A DNA stretch of 64,000 nt from Streptomyces echinatus. GTDB lineage: Bacteria; Actinomycetota; Actinomycetes; Streptomycetales; Streptomycetaceae. Positions 8,479 through 16,772 of this stretch are shown here, one piece after another. The notes below the pieces were generated by a model. The model made no database searches and was not told where the DNA came from. It saw only the letters and a list, made by a program, of their open reading frames with translations. Numbering within the stretch: position 1 is the stretch's first letter; each line of letters starts with the position of its first letter. The position numbers and the translations under genes were made by a program. Location of the stretch: contig NZ_JACHJK010000006.1 in the NCBI RefSeq assembly GCF_014203595.1, forward strand, positions 310,001 to 374,000, read 5' to 3'.

Positions 8479-9714
8479 ATGCGGAACGACGACCCCCGGC
8501 TTCCCTCCTCGCCCGGCTTCTGGCGCAGCCCCCTGCGCGGCACCGGGTTCACCTCGGTGCTCGGCCTCGTGCTGCTCGTCGGCATCACCGTGCTGTTCGT
8601 GACGGGCCTGGTGTCCTACGCCGCCTACAACCCGGACCTCTCCCCGGTGAACGACCAGACCCCGGACAAGGGGATCCTCGGCTTCTACCTCTTCGCCTGG
8701 CCGACCGACCCGCACTGGCTGTACCGGTTCACCCAGGGCCTGCACGTCACCCTCGGCATCACCCTGATCCCGATTCTGCTGGCCAAGCTGTGGTCGGTCG
8801 TGCCCAGGCTGTTCGCCCTGCCCCCGGCCCGCTCCCTCGCCCACGCCCTGGAGCGGCTCTCCCTGTTGCTGCTGGTCGGCGGCGGACTGTTCGAGTTCAC
8901 CACCGGCGTCCTCAACGTCCAGCTCGCCTACGTCTTTCCCGGCTCCTTCTACCCGCTGCACTTCTACGGCGCCTGGGTGTTCTTCGCCGCGTTCGTGGCA
9001 CACGCGGTGCTGAAGGTGCCGGCCGCCCTGCGCGCCGTCCGCCGGCCGGGGCGGGAACAGGGTGATCTGGTGTCGCCCCGGCCCGGTCCGCCCACCGTCT
9101 CCCGGCGCGGGGCGCTGTGGTTCGTCGGCGGCGCCTCGCTGCTGTTCTTCGCCACGACCGTCGGACAGAGCATCGGGGGCGTGCTGCGGCGCACCGCCCT
9201 CCTCGCACCGCACGGCGGAGCCGACCCGGGCGGCGGACCGAACGGCTTCCAGATCAACAAGACGGCCGCGTACGCCGGGATCGACACCCGGGAGACCGGC
9301 GCGGAGGCCTGGCGGCTCGTTGTCACCGGGCGCGGCGGAACCGTCCGCCTGAGCCGCGCCCAGCTGCTCCGCATGCCGCTGCACAGCTCGGCGCTGCCCA
9401 TCGCCTGCGTCGAGGGCTGGTCCACCGCGGACCAGTGGTGGCGCGGGGTGCGGCTGCGCGACCTCGCGGCGCTCGTCGGCCACGACGGCGACCCGCCGGA
9501 CCTCTTCGTGGAGTCGCTCCAGCGGCACGGCGCCTTCCGCCGCGCCGCCCTGCGCGCCAACCAGGTGGCCGACCCCCGCTCCCTGCTCGCCCTGTACGTC
9601 AACGGCGAGGCGCTGTCCCCCGACCACGGCTACCCGGCGCGGATCATCGTGCCCGCCGCCCCCGGTGTGCTCAACACCAAATGGGTGGCCCGGCTGACCT
9701 TCGGAGACCTGTGA
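8479..9714 (+). CDS. Membrane cytochrome b-like / molybdopterin (sulfite oxidase-fold) oxidoreductase
   Basis: 411-aa fusion. Residues 1-185 contain four hydrophobic helices with well-placed His (GLHVTLG near H89, LHFYGAW near H161, AHAVLK near H175), resembling DUF4405/cytochrome b561-type haem domains. At 208-214 a twin-arginine-like motif SRRGALW precedes another hydrophobic helix, and residues 260-411 form a sulfite oxidase-type molybdopterin domain with the Mo ligand C310 in IACVEGW. The layout suggests a quinol- or haem-linked oxidoreductase whose Mo domain faces outside. It overlaps the next gene by the TGATG junction. The substrate is unknown; the Streptomyces chromosome commonly has this gene beside glycosyltransferase genes. 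Confidence 0.85.
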   Translation: MRNDDPRLPSSPGFWRSPLRGTGFTSVLGLVLLVGITVLFVTGLVSYAAYNPDLSPVNDQTPDKGILGFYLFAWPTDPHWLYRFTQGLHVTLGITLIPILLAKLWSVVPRLFALPPARSLAHALERLSLLLLVGGGLFEFTTGVLNVQLAYVFPGSFYPLHFYGAWVFFAAFVAHAVLKVPAALRAVRRPGREQGDLVSPRPGPPTVSRRGALWFVGGASLLFFATTVGQSIGGVLRRTALLAPHGGADPGGGPNGFQINKTAAYAGIDTRETGAEAWRLVVTGRGGTVRLSRAQLLRMPLHSSALPIACVEGWSTADQWWRGVRLRDLAALVGHDGDPPDLFVESLQRHGAFRRAALRANQVADPRSLLALYVNGEALSPDHGYPARIIVPAAPGVLNTKWVARLTFGDL

Positions 9715-10166
9715 TGCGCACGCGCCCGCCGCTCGGCAGCCCCTTGCAGATCCTGCTGCTCGCCTGCTCGTTCGCGCTCGCCGGCTATGCCGGGGTGCGG
9801 CTGTTCGCGGACGACTGGCGCGGCGTCGCGCTGTGGCTGGTGGGGGCGGCCCTGCTGCACGACCTCGTGCTGCTGCCGCTGTACACGCTGGCCGACCGCG
9901 CGGTCGTGGGCGGGCTGGGCGGACGCCGGGCGTGGGTGATGTACGTCCGCGTTCCCGCCGCCCTCTGCGCGCTGCTCCTGCTGGTGTGGTTCCCGCTGAT
10001 CAGCGGGATGATGGAGGAGCGCTACCGGTCCGCCACCGGGATGTCGACGGACGGCTTCCTCGCCCGCTGGCTGCTGATCACCGCGGTGCTGTTCGGCGGC
10101 TCGGCGCTGCTGCTGGCGCTGCGACTGCGCAGGGCGACGAAACGGCGCGCGCCGGCCGTCCACTGA
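9714..10166 (+). CDS. Small integral membrane protein
   Basis: 150-aa protein with four hydrophobic segments (about residues 12-28, 38-55, 78-98 and 118-138). It is coupled to the preceding oxidoreductase by a TGATG overlap, so it probably works with it or at least is co-made. There are no catalytic motifs; an N-proximal HDLVLLPLYTLADR segment is the most family-like part. Its 3' 145 bp overlap the convergent methyltransferase gene on the other strand. The function is unknown. Confidence 0.72.
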   Translation: MRTRPPLGSPLQILLLACSFALAGYAGVRLFADDWRGVALWLVGAALLHDLVLLPLYTLADRAVVGGLGGRRAWVMYVRVPAALCALLLLVWFPLISGMMEERYRSATGMSTDGFLARWLLITAVLFGGSALLLALRLRRATKRRAPAVH

Positions 10167-10780
10167 CCGTCGGTGCGCCAGCCCGCCCGGGCCGCGTACC
10201 GCAGCAGGGCCGGGGTCCCCAGCCGCGCCCAGGGGAAGGCGCCACCGCCGCCCGTCCCCGGGCCGGCGCCGTCGACTACCTGCACCTCCAGCCGTTCGTC
10301 CACGTCCACCGCGACCGTCTCGGCGATCAACAGGCCGCCGGGGCACAGGAGTCGGGCCACCCGGTCCAGCAGGGCGCGCGGATCGCCGCCGATGCCGAGG
10401 TTGCCGTCCATCAGCAGGACGGTGCCCCAGCGTCCCGCGCCGGGCAGCGGCTCGAACACCGAGCGCCGCAGGGCCTGGCCGCCGAGCCGCCCGGTGTGCT
10501 CGACGGCCGCCTCGCTCACGTCGATCCCGAGGACGGTACGGCCCCGGGCGGCCAGTTCCGCCACCAGCCGGCCCGGTCCGCAGCCGACGTCGAGCACGGC
10601 GCCCTCGCACCGGTCCAGCACCGCCCGGTCCACCGGGTCCGCCCTCGCGCACCACCGCTCGACCTCCAGGGGCAGCAGCCATCCGTCGCCGCGCCGCAGG
10701 AACAGCGGGCCGCGCCCGGTGCGCAGGGCGGCGGCATAGGGGTCGGCCGCGGCCCAGGCGACGGCCGGCGGCGTGCTCAT
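10022..10780 (-). CDS. Class I SAM-dependent methyltransferase
   Basis: 252-aa methyltransferase. Motif I LDVGCGPGRL (about residues 64-73) and acidic residue IDVSE (post I) show the Rossmann fold, and motif II LMDGNLGIGGDP and motif III CPGGLLIAET follow. The core resembles the arsenite/ubiE-type methyltransferase superfamily but the substrate cannot be read. It overlaps the downstream end of the DUF2064 transferase gene by 4 bp (ATGA), so the three genes 12116 to 10022 form one unit. Odd feature: the last 40 or so residues, rich in Ser and Arg, come entirely from DNA that codes for the convergent membrane protein and look like read-through. Confidence 0.85.
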   Translation of the reverse strand: MSTPPAVAWAAADPYAAALRTGRGPLFLRRGDGWLLPLEVERWCARADPVDRAVLDRCEGAVLDVGCGPGRLVAELAARGRTVLGIDVSEAAVEHTGRLGGQALRRSVFEPLPGAGRWGTVLLMDGNLGIGGDPRALLDRVARLLCPGGLLIAETVAVDVDERLEVQVVDGAGPGTGGGGAFPWARLGTPALLRYAARAGWRTDGQWTAGARRFVALRSRSASSSAEPPNSTAVISSQRARKPSVDIPVADR

Positions 10781-11406
10781 CGTCCGGTCCCCTTCCCGGT
10801 GCGCGCGCCGCACCCGGCCAGCCGGGCGGCGAACCGGCCGTGCGGCGCCAGGGCGGCGACCGCCGCCGCGTCGGCCGCGGTGTCCACGTCCCGCAGCCGG
10901 GGCAGATCGCGCACCCGCAGCCCCGCGGCCACCAGCCGCCGCCGCTGGACGGCGCCTGTTCGGGGGGTCGACATGGGCACGCCCCGCAGCAGCGCCGGGT
11001 CGGGCCGGGCCAGCCCCAGCGCCCAGAAACCGCCGTCCTCCGCCGGGCCGAAGCAGGCGTCGTATCCGGCGAAGTCCACGGTGAGCAGCTCCGGGGTCAC
11101 CTGCGGGGTGTCCATCCCGATGAGCAGGGCGGGTCCGTCGCACCGCGCGAACGCGTCGGCCAGCCGCAGGTCCAGACCGCCCGCGCACTGCGGTACGACG
11201 TCGAATCCGGCCGGCAGCCAGGGGCCGGGCGTTCCGTCGAGCACCAGGACGCGCCGGCCGGCGGGGGCGGCCGCCACGGCGTCCAGGGTGTCGGCGAGCG
11301 CCGCCTCCGCGAGCGCGGCCGCCTCGGCGGGGCTGAACGGCGGGGTGAGCCGCGTCTTGACCCGCCCCGGCAGCGGTTCCTTGGCGATGACGAGCAGCGT
11401 GGTCAC
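10777..11406 (-). CDS. TIGR04282/DUF2064 glycosyltransferase A-like protein
   Basis: 209-aa nucleotidyl/glycosyltransferase-A fold protein. It begins with the family signature LLVIAKEPLPGRVKTRL, has the IGMDTPQVTPELL strand (DxD-like) near residue 97 and the GPAEDGGFWALGL segment near 122, all hallmarks of the DUF2064 family, whose members often sit beside GT2 proteins. The reaction is unproven; sugar-1-phosphate or nucleotide-sugar chemistry is inferred from the fold. It overlaps both neighbours by 4 bp, GT2 upstream and methyltransferase downstream. Confidence 0.87.
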   Translation of the reverse strand: MTTLLVIAKEPLPGRVKTRLTPPFSPAEAAALAEAALADTLDAVAAAPAGRRVLVLDGTPGPWLPAGFDVVPQCAGGLDLRLADAFARCDGPALLIGMDTPQVTPELLTVDFAGYDACFGPAEDGGFWALGLARPDPALLRGVPMSTPRTGAVQRRRLVAAGLRVRDLPRLRDVDTAADAAAVAALAPHGRFAARLAGCGARTGKGTGR

Positions 11407-12116
11407 CGTGCGGCCCTCCCGCCGGCCGGCGGCTCGGCCAGCACGTGGCTCATGTCCCGGACCGCCTGCCAGGTGCCGCGCCAGGTGCCCGTCACCTTGG
11501 AGGTGCCGGTGCGCGGCAGATACGGCACGTCGTGCTCCGTGATCCGCCAGCCCGCGTCGGCGGCCCGCACCACCATCTGCAGCGGGTAGCCGCTGCGCCG
11601 GTCGCTGAGACCGAGCGCGAGCAGCGGCTCCCGGCGGGCGGCGCGCAGCGGGCCGAGGTCGTGCAGGCGCAGTCCGGTACGGCGGCGCAGCAGCCGCGCG
11701 AGCGCGAGGTTCCCGGCCCGGGCGTGCGCGGGCCAGGCCCCGCGGGCCCGCGCCCGCCGCCGCCCCAGGACCAGATCGGCCCCGCCGTCGAGGACTTCCC
11801 GCACGAACGGGACGAGGAGCGCGGGGTCGAGCGAGGCGTCGCAGTCGCAGAAGCAGACGATGTCGGCGGTGGCGGCGGTCAGCCCGGCGTGGCAGGCGGC
11901 CCCGAAGCCGCGGCGCGGCTCGTGGACGACGGTCGCGCCGAGGGCTCGGGCGATGTCGGCCGAACCGTCGGTGGAGCCGTTGTCGACCACGAGGGCGCGC
12001 CAGCCCGCCGGGATCCGGGCGAGTACCCAGGGCAGGGCCTCGGCCTCGTCGAGGCAGGGGAGGACCACGTCCACGCCCGGCGGTGATGATGGTGTCGAGG
12101 GGATCACGGCGTTCAC
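11403..12116 (-). CDS. Family 2 glycosyltransferase
   Basis: 237-aa GT-A fold glycosyltransferase. VDVVLPCLDEAEALPWVL near residues 14-30, VVDNGSTDGS near 42-51, and FCDCDASLDP (the metal/nucleotide-binding D-x-D region) near 85-93 are the GT2 hallmarks. Its lack of membrane helices points to a cytoplasmic enzyme acting on a lipid or protein acceptor. The start is taken as GTG at 12116 because the longer reading frame upstream would run into the promoter region shared with the divergent response regulator. It heads the unit GT2, DUF2064, methyltransferase, which with the nearby epimerase suggests a small surface glycan pathway. Confidence 0.85.
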   Translation of the reverse strand: MNAVIPSTPSSPPGVDVVLPCLDEAEALPWVLARIPAGWRALVVDNGSTDGSADIARALGATVVHEPRRGFGAACHAGLTAATADIVCFCDCDASLDPALLVPFVREVLDGGADLVLGRRRARARGAWPAHARAGNLALARLLRRRTGLRLHDLGPLRAARREPLLALGLSDRRSGYPLQMVVRAADAGWRITEHDVPYLPRTGTSKVTGTWRGTWQAVRDMSHVLAEPPAGGRAAR

Positions 12117-12231
12117 CCTACGAACGGCAAGCGGGCATATCGGACTCCCGCTCCTTACGAAACGCGGACGTCGGGGCCGGGGCCCGGTTCCGGGTGCGAC
12201 ACCCGCGGCGGCCCGGTGCGAGGCTGGACGC

Positions 12232-13014
12232 ATGCAGCAGCCGCACGTGCCCACGCCGGGCAGAGCCACCGACGCGACCGCGCCCGCCGGCGCGGAACCC
12301 GCGGTGCCGCCCGCCCCCGAAGCCGCCAGGGTCCTGGTCGTCGACGACGACGCGACCGTCGCCGAGGTCGTCGCCGGATACCTCGGCCGCGCCGGTTACG
12401 CCGTCGAACGGGCGGCCGACGGCCCCACGGCGCTCACCCGCGCCGCCGCCCGTTGGCCGGACCTGGTGGTGCTCGACCTGATGCTGCCCGGCATGGACGG
12501 CCTGGAGGTCTGCCGGCGGCTGCGCGCCCGGGCCCCCGTCCCCGTGGTCATGCTCACCGCCCGCGGCGACGAGGACGACCGGATCCTGGGCCTGGAGGTC
12601 GGTGCCGACGACTACGTGACCAAGCCGTTCAGCCCCCGCGAACTGGTCCTGCGGGTGCGGTCGGTGCTGCGCCGCACGCTCCCCGCCGCGGACCCCCGCC
12701 CGCTGGCCGCGGCCGGCCTCGCCGTCGACCCCGGCGCCCGCCGCGCCACCCGCAACGGCACGGAACTCGCCCTCACGCTCCGGGAGTTCGACCTCCTGGC
12801 CTTCTTCCTCGGGCACCCGGGGAAGGTGTTCAGCCGGGAGGACCTGATGCGTGAGGTGTGGGGCTGGGAATTCGGCGACCTCTCCACGGTCACGGTCCAC
12901 GTCCGCCGGCTGCGCGGCAAGGTCGAGGACGACCCGGCCCGGCCGCGTCTGATCCAGACCGTGTGGGGCGTCGGCTACCGCTTCGGCCCGAGCGGCCGGG
13001 AAGAGACGGGCTGA
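12232..13014 (+). CDS. OmpR/PhoB-type response regulator
   Basis: 260-aa DNA-binding regulator. The receiver domain spans about residues 33-147 with acidic pocket D38-D40, phospho-acceptor D82 in VLDLMLPGMDG and the conserved TKPFSP Lys. The winged-helix output domain (about 160-255) carries LTLREFDLL and the recognition/wing part STVTVHVRRLRGK ending in VWGVGYRF. The first 30 residues are an unstructured Pro/Ala-rich leader absent from most relatives. It is followed one base later by its sensor kinase gene, and divergent from the GT2 unit, which is a natural candidate target. Confidence 0.93.
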   Translation: MQQPHVPTPGRATDATAPAGAEPAVPPAPEAARVLVVDDDATVAEVVAGYLGRAGYAVERAADGPTALTRAAARWPDLVVLDLMLPGMDGLEVCRRLRARAPVPVVMLTARGDEDDRILGLEVGADDYVTKPFSPRELVLRVRSVLRRTLPAADPRPLAAAGLAVDPGARRATRNGTELALTLREFDLLAFFLGHPGKVFSREDLMREVWGWEFGDLSTVTVHVRRLRGKVEDDPARPRLIQTVWGVGYRFGPSGREETG

Positions 13015-13015
13015 C

Positions 13016-14125
13016 ATGCGCGACACCCTGCTCATCGCCCTGTACGCCTTCGCCGGGGCCGCCGTCACGGGCCTGGCGGGGGCCGCCGCGCTGCGGCTGC
13101 TGCGGCGCCGCTCGCTCACCGTGTCCCTCGCCGTGGTCGCGGCGGTCGGCGTCGGGGGTGTGCTCACGGGCACCCTCGCGGTCGCGTGGGCGATGTTCCT
13201 GTCCCCGCACGACCTGACGGTGGTGACGACGGTCGTCGCGATGGCGGCCGTGGTCTCCCTGGTGACCGCGCTGATACTGGGCCGCTGGGTCGTCGCCCGC
13301 AGCCGCGAACTCGCCATGGCGGCCCGCTCGTTCGGCGACGGCGGTGACTTCGCCGCGCCCGCGGCGCCGGCCACCGCCGAACTGGCCGAGGTGAGCCGCG
13401 AGCTGGCGGCCACCAGTGCCCGGCTCGCCGAGTCCCGGGAACGCGAACGCATGCTGGAGACCTCACGCCGGGAACTCGTCGCCTGGATCTCCCACGACCT
13501 GCGCACCCCGCTCGCCGGTCTGCGCGCCATGGCCGAGGCCCTGGAGGACGGCGTCGCCGACGACCCCGACCGCTATCTGAAGCAGATCCGCGCCGAGGTG
13601 GAGCGCCTCGACGGCATGGTCGGCGACCTCTTCGAACTCTCCCGCATCCACGCCGGCACCCTTCCGCTGAGCCCGTCCCGGATCTCCCTCTACGACCTCG
13701 TCGGCGACGCCCTCGCCGGAGCCGGTCCGCTCGCGCGCGCCCACGGCGTGCGGCTGGTCGGCGACCGGGTGGCGCCGGTACCGGTCGAGGTCGACGCCAA
13801 GGAGATGAGCCGCGTCCTGGGCAATCTGCTGGTCAACGCGATCCGCCGGACACCCGCCGACGGCACGGTCGCCGTCGTCGCCGAGCGCTCGCCGGACGGT
13901 GTCGTCCTCTCCGTGACGGACGGCTGCGGCGGCATCCCCGAGGAGGACCTGCCCCGCGTCTTCGACACCGGCTGGCGCGGCACCGACGCCCGCACCCCGC
14001 CGGCCGGCGCGGGCCTGGGCCTCGCCATCGTGCGCGGGATCGTCGAGGCCCACCAGGGCCGGGCCAGCGTGCGCAACATCCCCGGCGGCTGCCGCTTCGA
14101 GGTCACGCTGCCCACGGCACCGTAG
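13016..14125 (+). CDS. Sensor histidine kinase of the OmpR-type pair
   Basis: 369-aa membrane histidine kinase. Two or three hydrophobic segments occupy residues 1-90, then a HAMP-like linker, the dimerisation/phosphorylation helix with H160 in WISHDLRTPLAGL, and the ATPase domain with N-box NLLVNAIRRTP, D-box DGCGGIPEED and G-box GAGLGLAIV. The extracytoplasmic part is very short, so it may sense something in or at the membrane. It directly follows its response regulator gene (2-bp gap including the stop), as in many Streptomyces pairs. The stimulus is unknown. Confidence 0.93.
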   Translation: MRDTLLIALYAFAGAAVTGLAGAAALRLLRRRSLTVSLAVVAAVGVGGVLTGTLAVAWAMFLSPHDLTVVTTVVAMAAVVSLVTALILGRWVVARSRELAMAARSFGDGGDFAAPAAPATAELAEVSRELAATSARLAESRERERMLETSRRELVAWISHDLRTPLAGLRAMAEALEDGVADDPDRYLKQIRAEVERLDGMVGDLFELSRIHAGTLPLSPSRISLYDLVGDALAGAGPLARAHGVRLVGDRVAPVPVEVDAKEMSRVLGNLLVNAIRRTPADGTVAVVAERSPDGVVLSVTDGCGGIPEEDLPRVFDTGWRGTDARTPPAGAGLGLAIVRGIVEAHQGRASVRNIPGGCRFEVTLPTAP

Positions 14126-14167
14126 CCCCGTCGGCCGAGAGCGTCGAGCCACCGCGTCCGCCCCGCG

Positions 14168-14281
14168 ATCCCCGGCCCCTGGTTTCCCGCCGGGCCGGGT
14201 GAGGGGCAGGCCGTGGACGTGTGCTTTCGGCTCCCTGATCCCGGCCCCGGTTTCCCGCCGGGCCCGGTCAGCGGCAGGCCG
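14168..14281. repeat. Two direct copies of a terminator-like segment, one overlapping the epimerase 3' end
   Basis: Copy 1 is about 14168-14213 and copy 2 about 14238-14281. Both read as CCCGGCCCC, GGTTTCCCGCCGGGC and GGCAGGCCG with a few mismatches, 70 bp apart. Copy 2 contains the stop codon and last codons of the epimerase gene; copy 1 is a duplicate lying outside it. Each copy can fold into a GC-rich hairpin (CCCGGCCC with GGGCCGGG in copy 1), so the pair may serve as a double terminator between the convergent kinase and epimerase genes. Confidence 0.7.
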
Positions 14282-15257
14282 CGAACTCGCGCATTCCCTC
14301 CGCGAATCCGACCTCCGGCTTCCAGCCCAGCTCGGCCCGCAGCCGGGAGGAGTCGGCGGTGATGTGCCGTACGTCGCCCAGCCGGTACTCCGCGGTGACG
14401 ACGGGCGCCGGCCCGCCGTGGGCGTCAGCCAGCGCGCGGGCCATCTCCCCGACGGTGTGCGGCTCGCCGCTGCCGGTGTTGTACGCGGTGAGCGCGCCCG
14501 GAGCGGACCCCGCCCGCAGCGCCGCGACGTTGGCCGCGGCCACGTCCCGGACGTGCACGAAGTCCCGGCGCTGCCGCCCGTCCTCGAACACGCGGGGCGC
14601 CTCGCCCCGGGCGAGCGCGGACCGGAAGAAGGAGGCGACGCCCGCGTAGGGGGTGTCCCGGGGCATCCGGGGCCCGTACACGTTGTGGTAGCGCAGCGAG
14701 ACAGCGGAGCCGCCCGTCGACCGGGCCCAGGCGGCGGCCAGGTGCTCCTGGGCGAGCTTGGTCGTGGCGTACACGTTGCGCGGATCGGCCGGCGCGTCCT
14801 CGCCCACCAGGCCGGGGGCGAGTTCGGCGCCGCACACCGGACACCTCGGCTCGAACCGTCCGGCCTCCAGATCGGCGACCGCCCGCGGTCCCGGTCGCAC
14901 GACGCCGTCGCGCGGACAGGCGTACCGCCCCTCCCCGTACACGACCATCGACCCGGCCAGCACGAGGTGCCGTACGCCCGCGCCGGCCATTGCGGCGAGC
15001 AGTACGGCGGTCCCCAGGTCGTTGCGGGAGACGTACTCCGCGGCGTCCCCGAACCCCGTGCCGAGCCCGACCATCGCGGCCTGATGGCAGACGGCGTCCA
15101 CGCCGGCCAGGGCCCGCGCCACGGCCTCGGGGTCGCGGACGTCGGCGGCGGGGTCCGCGCGCACGTCGAACACGACCGGCTCGTGCCCGGACGCCGTCAG
15201 CGCCTCGACCACATGGGAGCCGATGAACCCGGCACCGCCGGTGACCAGTACTCGCAT
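14268..15257 (-). CDS. NAD-dependent epimerase/dehydratase (nucleotide-sugar, Cys-insert type)
   Basis: 329-aa extended short-chain dehydrogenase. The NAD motif TGGAGFIGSH is at residues 6-15, catalytic Ser lies in GSMVVYGEG and the YATTK motif (YxxxK) near residue 172. Between them is an insertion with one CP and one CPVCG pair, a zinc-finger-like four-cysteine pattern seen in the dTDP-L-rhamnose 4-epimerase/WbiB-like subfamily. The product probably interconverts a nucleotide sugar for the neighbouring glycosyltransferases. It is convergent with the kinase gene and stands alone on its strand. Exact substrate is inferred from the subfamily only. Confidence 0.87.
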   Translation of the reverse strand: MRVLVTGGAGFIGSHVVEALTASGHEPVVFDVRADPAADVRDPEAVARALAGVDAVCHQAAMVGLGTGFGDAAEYVSRNDLGTAVLLAAMAGAGVRHLVLAGSMVVYGEGRYACPRDGVVRPGPRAVADLEAGRFEPRCPVCGAELAPGLVGEDAPADPRNVYATTKLAQEHLAAAWARSTGGSAVSLRYHNVYGPRMPRDTPYAGVASFFRSALARGEAPRVFEDGRQRRDFVHVRDVAAANVAALRAGSAPGALTAYNTGSGEPHTVGEMARALADAHGGPAPVVTAEYRLGDVRHITADSSRLRAELGWKPEVGFAEGMREFAACR

Positions 15258-15387
15258 ACGCCCACGCTAGGCCCGCCCCGGCGGCGGACCGGAAGGGCGC
15301 GCCCGCACGTCACGACTCCGTAAGACCTGGCGCGTTCGCGCCGCGTCCCGGGCCGGCGGGGCGGGCCCACTGAGGGACGGGGCGCCG

Positions 15388-15540
15388 CCGACGGACAGGG
15401 CCGACGAGGGACAGGGCCCGGCGCGGGAGAGGCCCGGGCGTGGGACACGGGTCGCGACGGGCAGGTCCGGGCGTGGGACAGGGGACCCGCGAGGGACAGG
15501 CCACGGCGTGGGACAAGGGGCCCGTGGGGGACCGGTCCGG
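15388..15540. repeat. Degenerate tandem GGGACA repeats
   Basis: About four and a half imperfect units of 33-38 bp, each containing GCGTGGGACA or GAGGGACAGG followed by a GC-rich spacer. They fill most of the gap between the epimerase and SigJ genes. I see no gene in this gap. Confidence 0.6.
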
Positions 15541-15550
15541 AGCGGTCGGA

Positions 15551-16468
15551 TCAGCGGCTCAGGACCGTCTCGCGTTCCATGCGCGACAGCTTCTCGGGGT
15601 TGCGGACCGCGTAGAGGCCGGTGACACGGCCGTCGGCGATGTGCACCGCCACGACGGTGTCGACCCTTCCGCCGAGCCGGAGGACCAGCGCCGGATAGCC
15701 GTTGACCTGGGCCGGCCGCAGCGCCCCCGCCCCGAACCTGCTCAACCCGGCGGCCAGCGGGGCCACTTGCCCGGCCCCCACGATGGGCTCCTGGGCGGCC
15801 TGGGCGACGCCGCCCCCGTCGCCCAGGAAGACGACGTCGGGCGCGAGGAGATCGAGCAGGCCCCGCAGATCGCCCGTCTCGACCGCCTGCCGGAACGCCC
15901 CCAGCACGGCGCGGGTCTCGGCCGCGGAGACGGCCCCCCGAGGCCGGCGCGCCGCGACGTGGGCACGTGCCCGGTGGGTGATCTGGCGGACCGCGGCCTG
16001 GCTCTTGCCGACCGCTTCGGCGATCTCCTCGTACTCCAGGCCGAACACCTCGCGCAGCACGAACACCGCCCGTTCGGTCGGCGCGAGCGTCTCCAGGACC
16101 AGCAGCATCGCCATCGAGACACTGTCGGCCAGCTCGACGTCCTCGGCCACGTCCGGGGCGGTCAGCAGCGGCTCCGGCAGCCAGGGGCCGACGTACGCCT
16201 CCCTGCGCCGGGACAGCGTACGCAGCCGGGCCAGCGCCTGACGCGTGGTGATCCGGACCAGGTACGCCCGCCGGTTGCGCACCGCCTCCTGGTCGACGTC
16301 CGCCCACCGCAGCCAGGTCTCCTGCAGCACGTCCTCGGCGTCGGCGGCCGAACCGAGCATCTCGTAGGCCACGGTGAACAGCAGGTTGCGATGGGCGACG
16401 AACGCCTCGGTGGCGCGGTCCACACGGTTCCCGGGCGGTCCGGCCACGTCCGTCTCGTGCTCGCTCAT
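15551..16468 (-). CDS. sigJ: ECF RNA polymerase sigma factor, SigJ type (ECF41-like)
   Basis: 305-aa sigma factor. Region 2 (about residues 15-85) includes the AYEMLGSAADAEDVLQETWLRW stretch in two parts, and region 4 (about 115-170) has the helix-turn-helix EYEEIAEAVGKSQAAVRQ. The C-terminal 120 residues form a SnoaL-like domain, which in ECF41/SigJ proteins acts as a built-in regulator in place of an anti-sigma factor; no anti-sigma gene is adjacent. The ATG at 16468 gives MSEHETDV. It lies downstream of the P450 gene on the same strand with a 300-bp gap, so it probably has its own promoter. Confidence 0.92.
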   Translation of the reverse strand: MSEHETDVAGPPGNRVDRATEAFVAHRNLLFTVAYEMLGSAADAEDVLQETWLRWADVDQEAVRNRRAYLVRITTRQALARLRTLSRRREAYVGPWLPEPLLTAPDVAEDVELADSVSMAMLLVLETLAPTERAVFVLREVFGLEYEEIAEAVGKSQAAVRQITHRARAHVAARRPRGAVSAAETRAVLGAFRQAVETGDLRGLLDLLAPDVVFLGDGGGVAQAAQEPIVGAGQVAPLAAGLSRFGAGALRPAQVNGYPALVLRLGGRVDTVVAVHIADGRVTGLYAVRNPEKLSRMERETVLSR

Positions 16469-16772
16469 GCCTGGCTCCCGCCTGCTCGCTCCCGACCTGG
16501 TCACACCCACGAGATGCCGGTGCCCGGCGCCGTGTGACACCCCCGACCGGTGGCGTACGTCACAGTGCGGGCGGCCGGCCCTCATGATCGTCGGGCTGGC
16601 GCGATGGCTGAGGCCGAGAGCACGGCGGGCGCCGGGACGGGCATCGACGGCGGCGGCCGGTCCAGAACCCGCCCGTGGGCAAGCCGCCGGCCGTACTCAC
16701 CGGCGCCCGGAGAACTGTCCCCAGGCGCCGTGCGAACGGTACGGCCGACGGGTCGTCATGCGAGTACGGGGG
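16469..16772. other. Intergenic region upstream of SigJ, no gene seen
   Basis: About 300 bp between the P450 stop and the SigJ start. It should hold the SigJ promoter. No convincing coding signal or strong repeat is visible. Confidence 0.5.
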
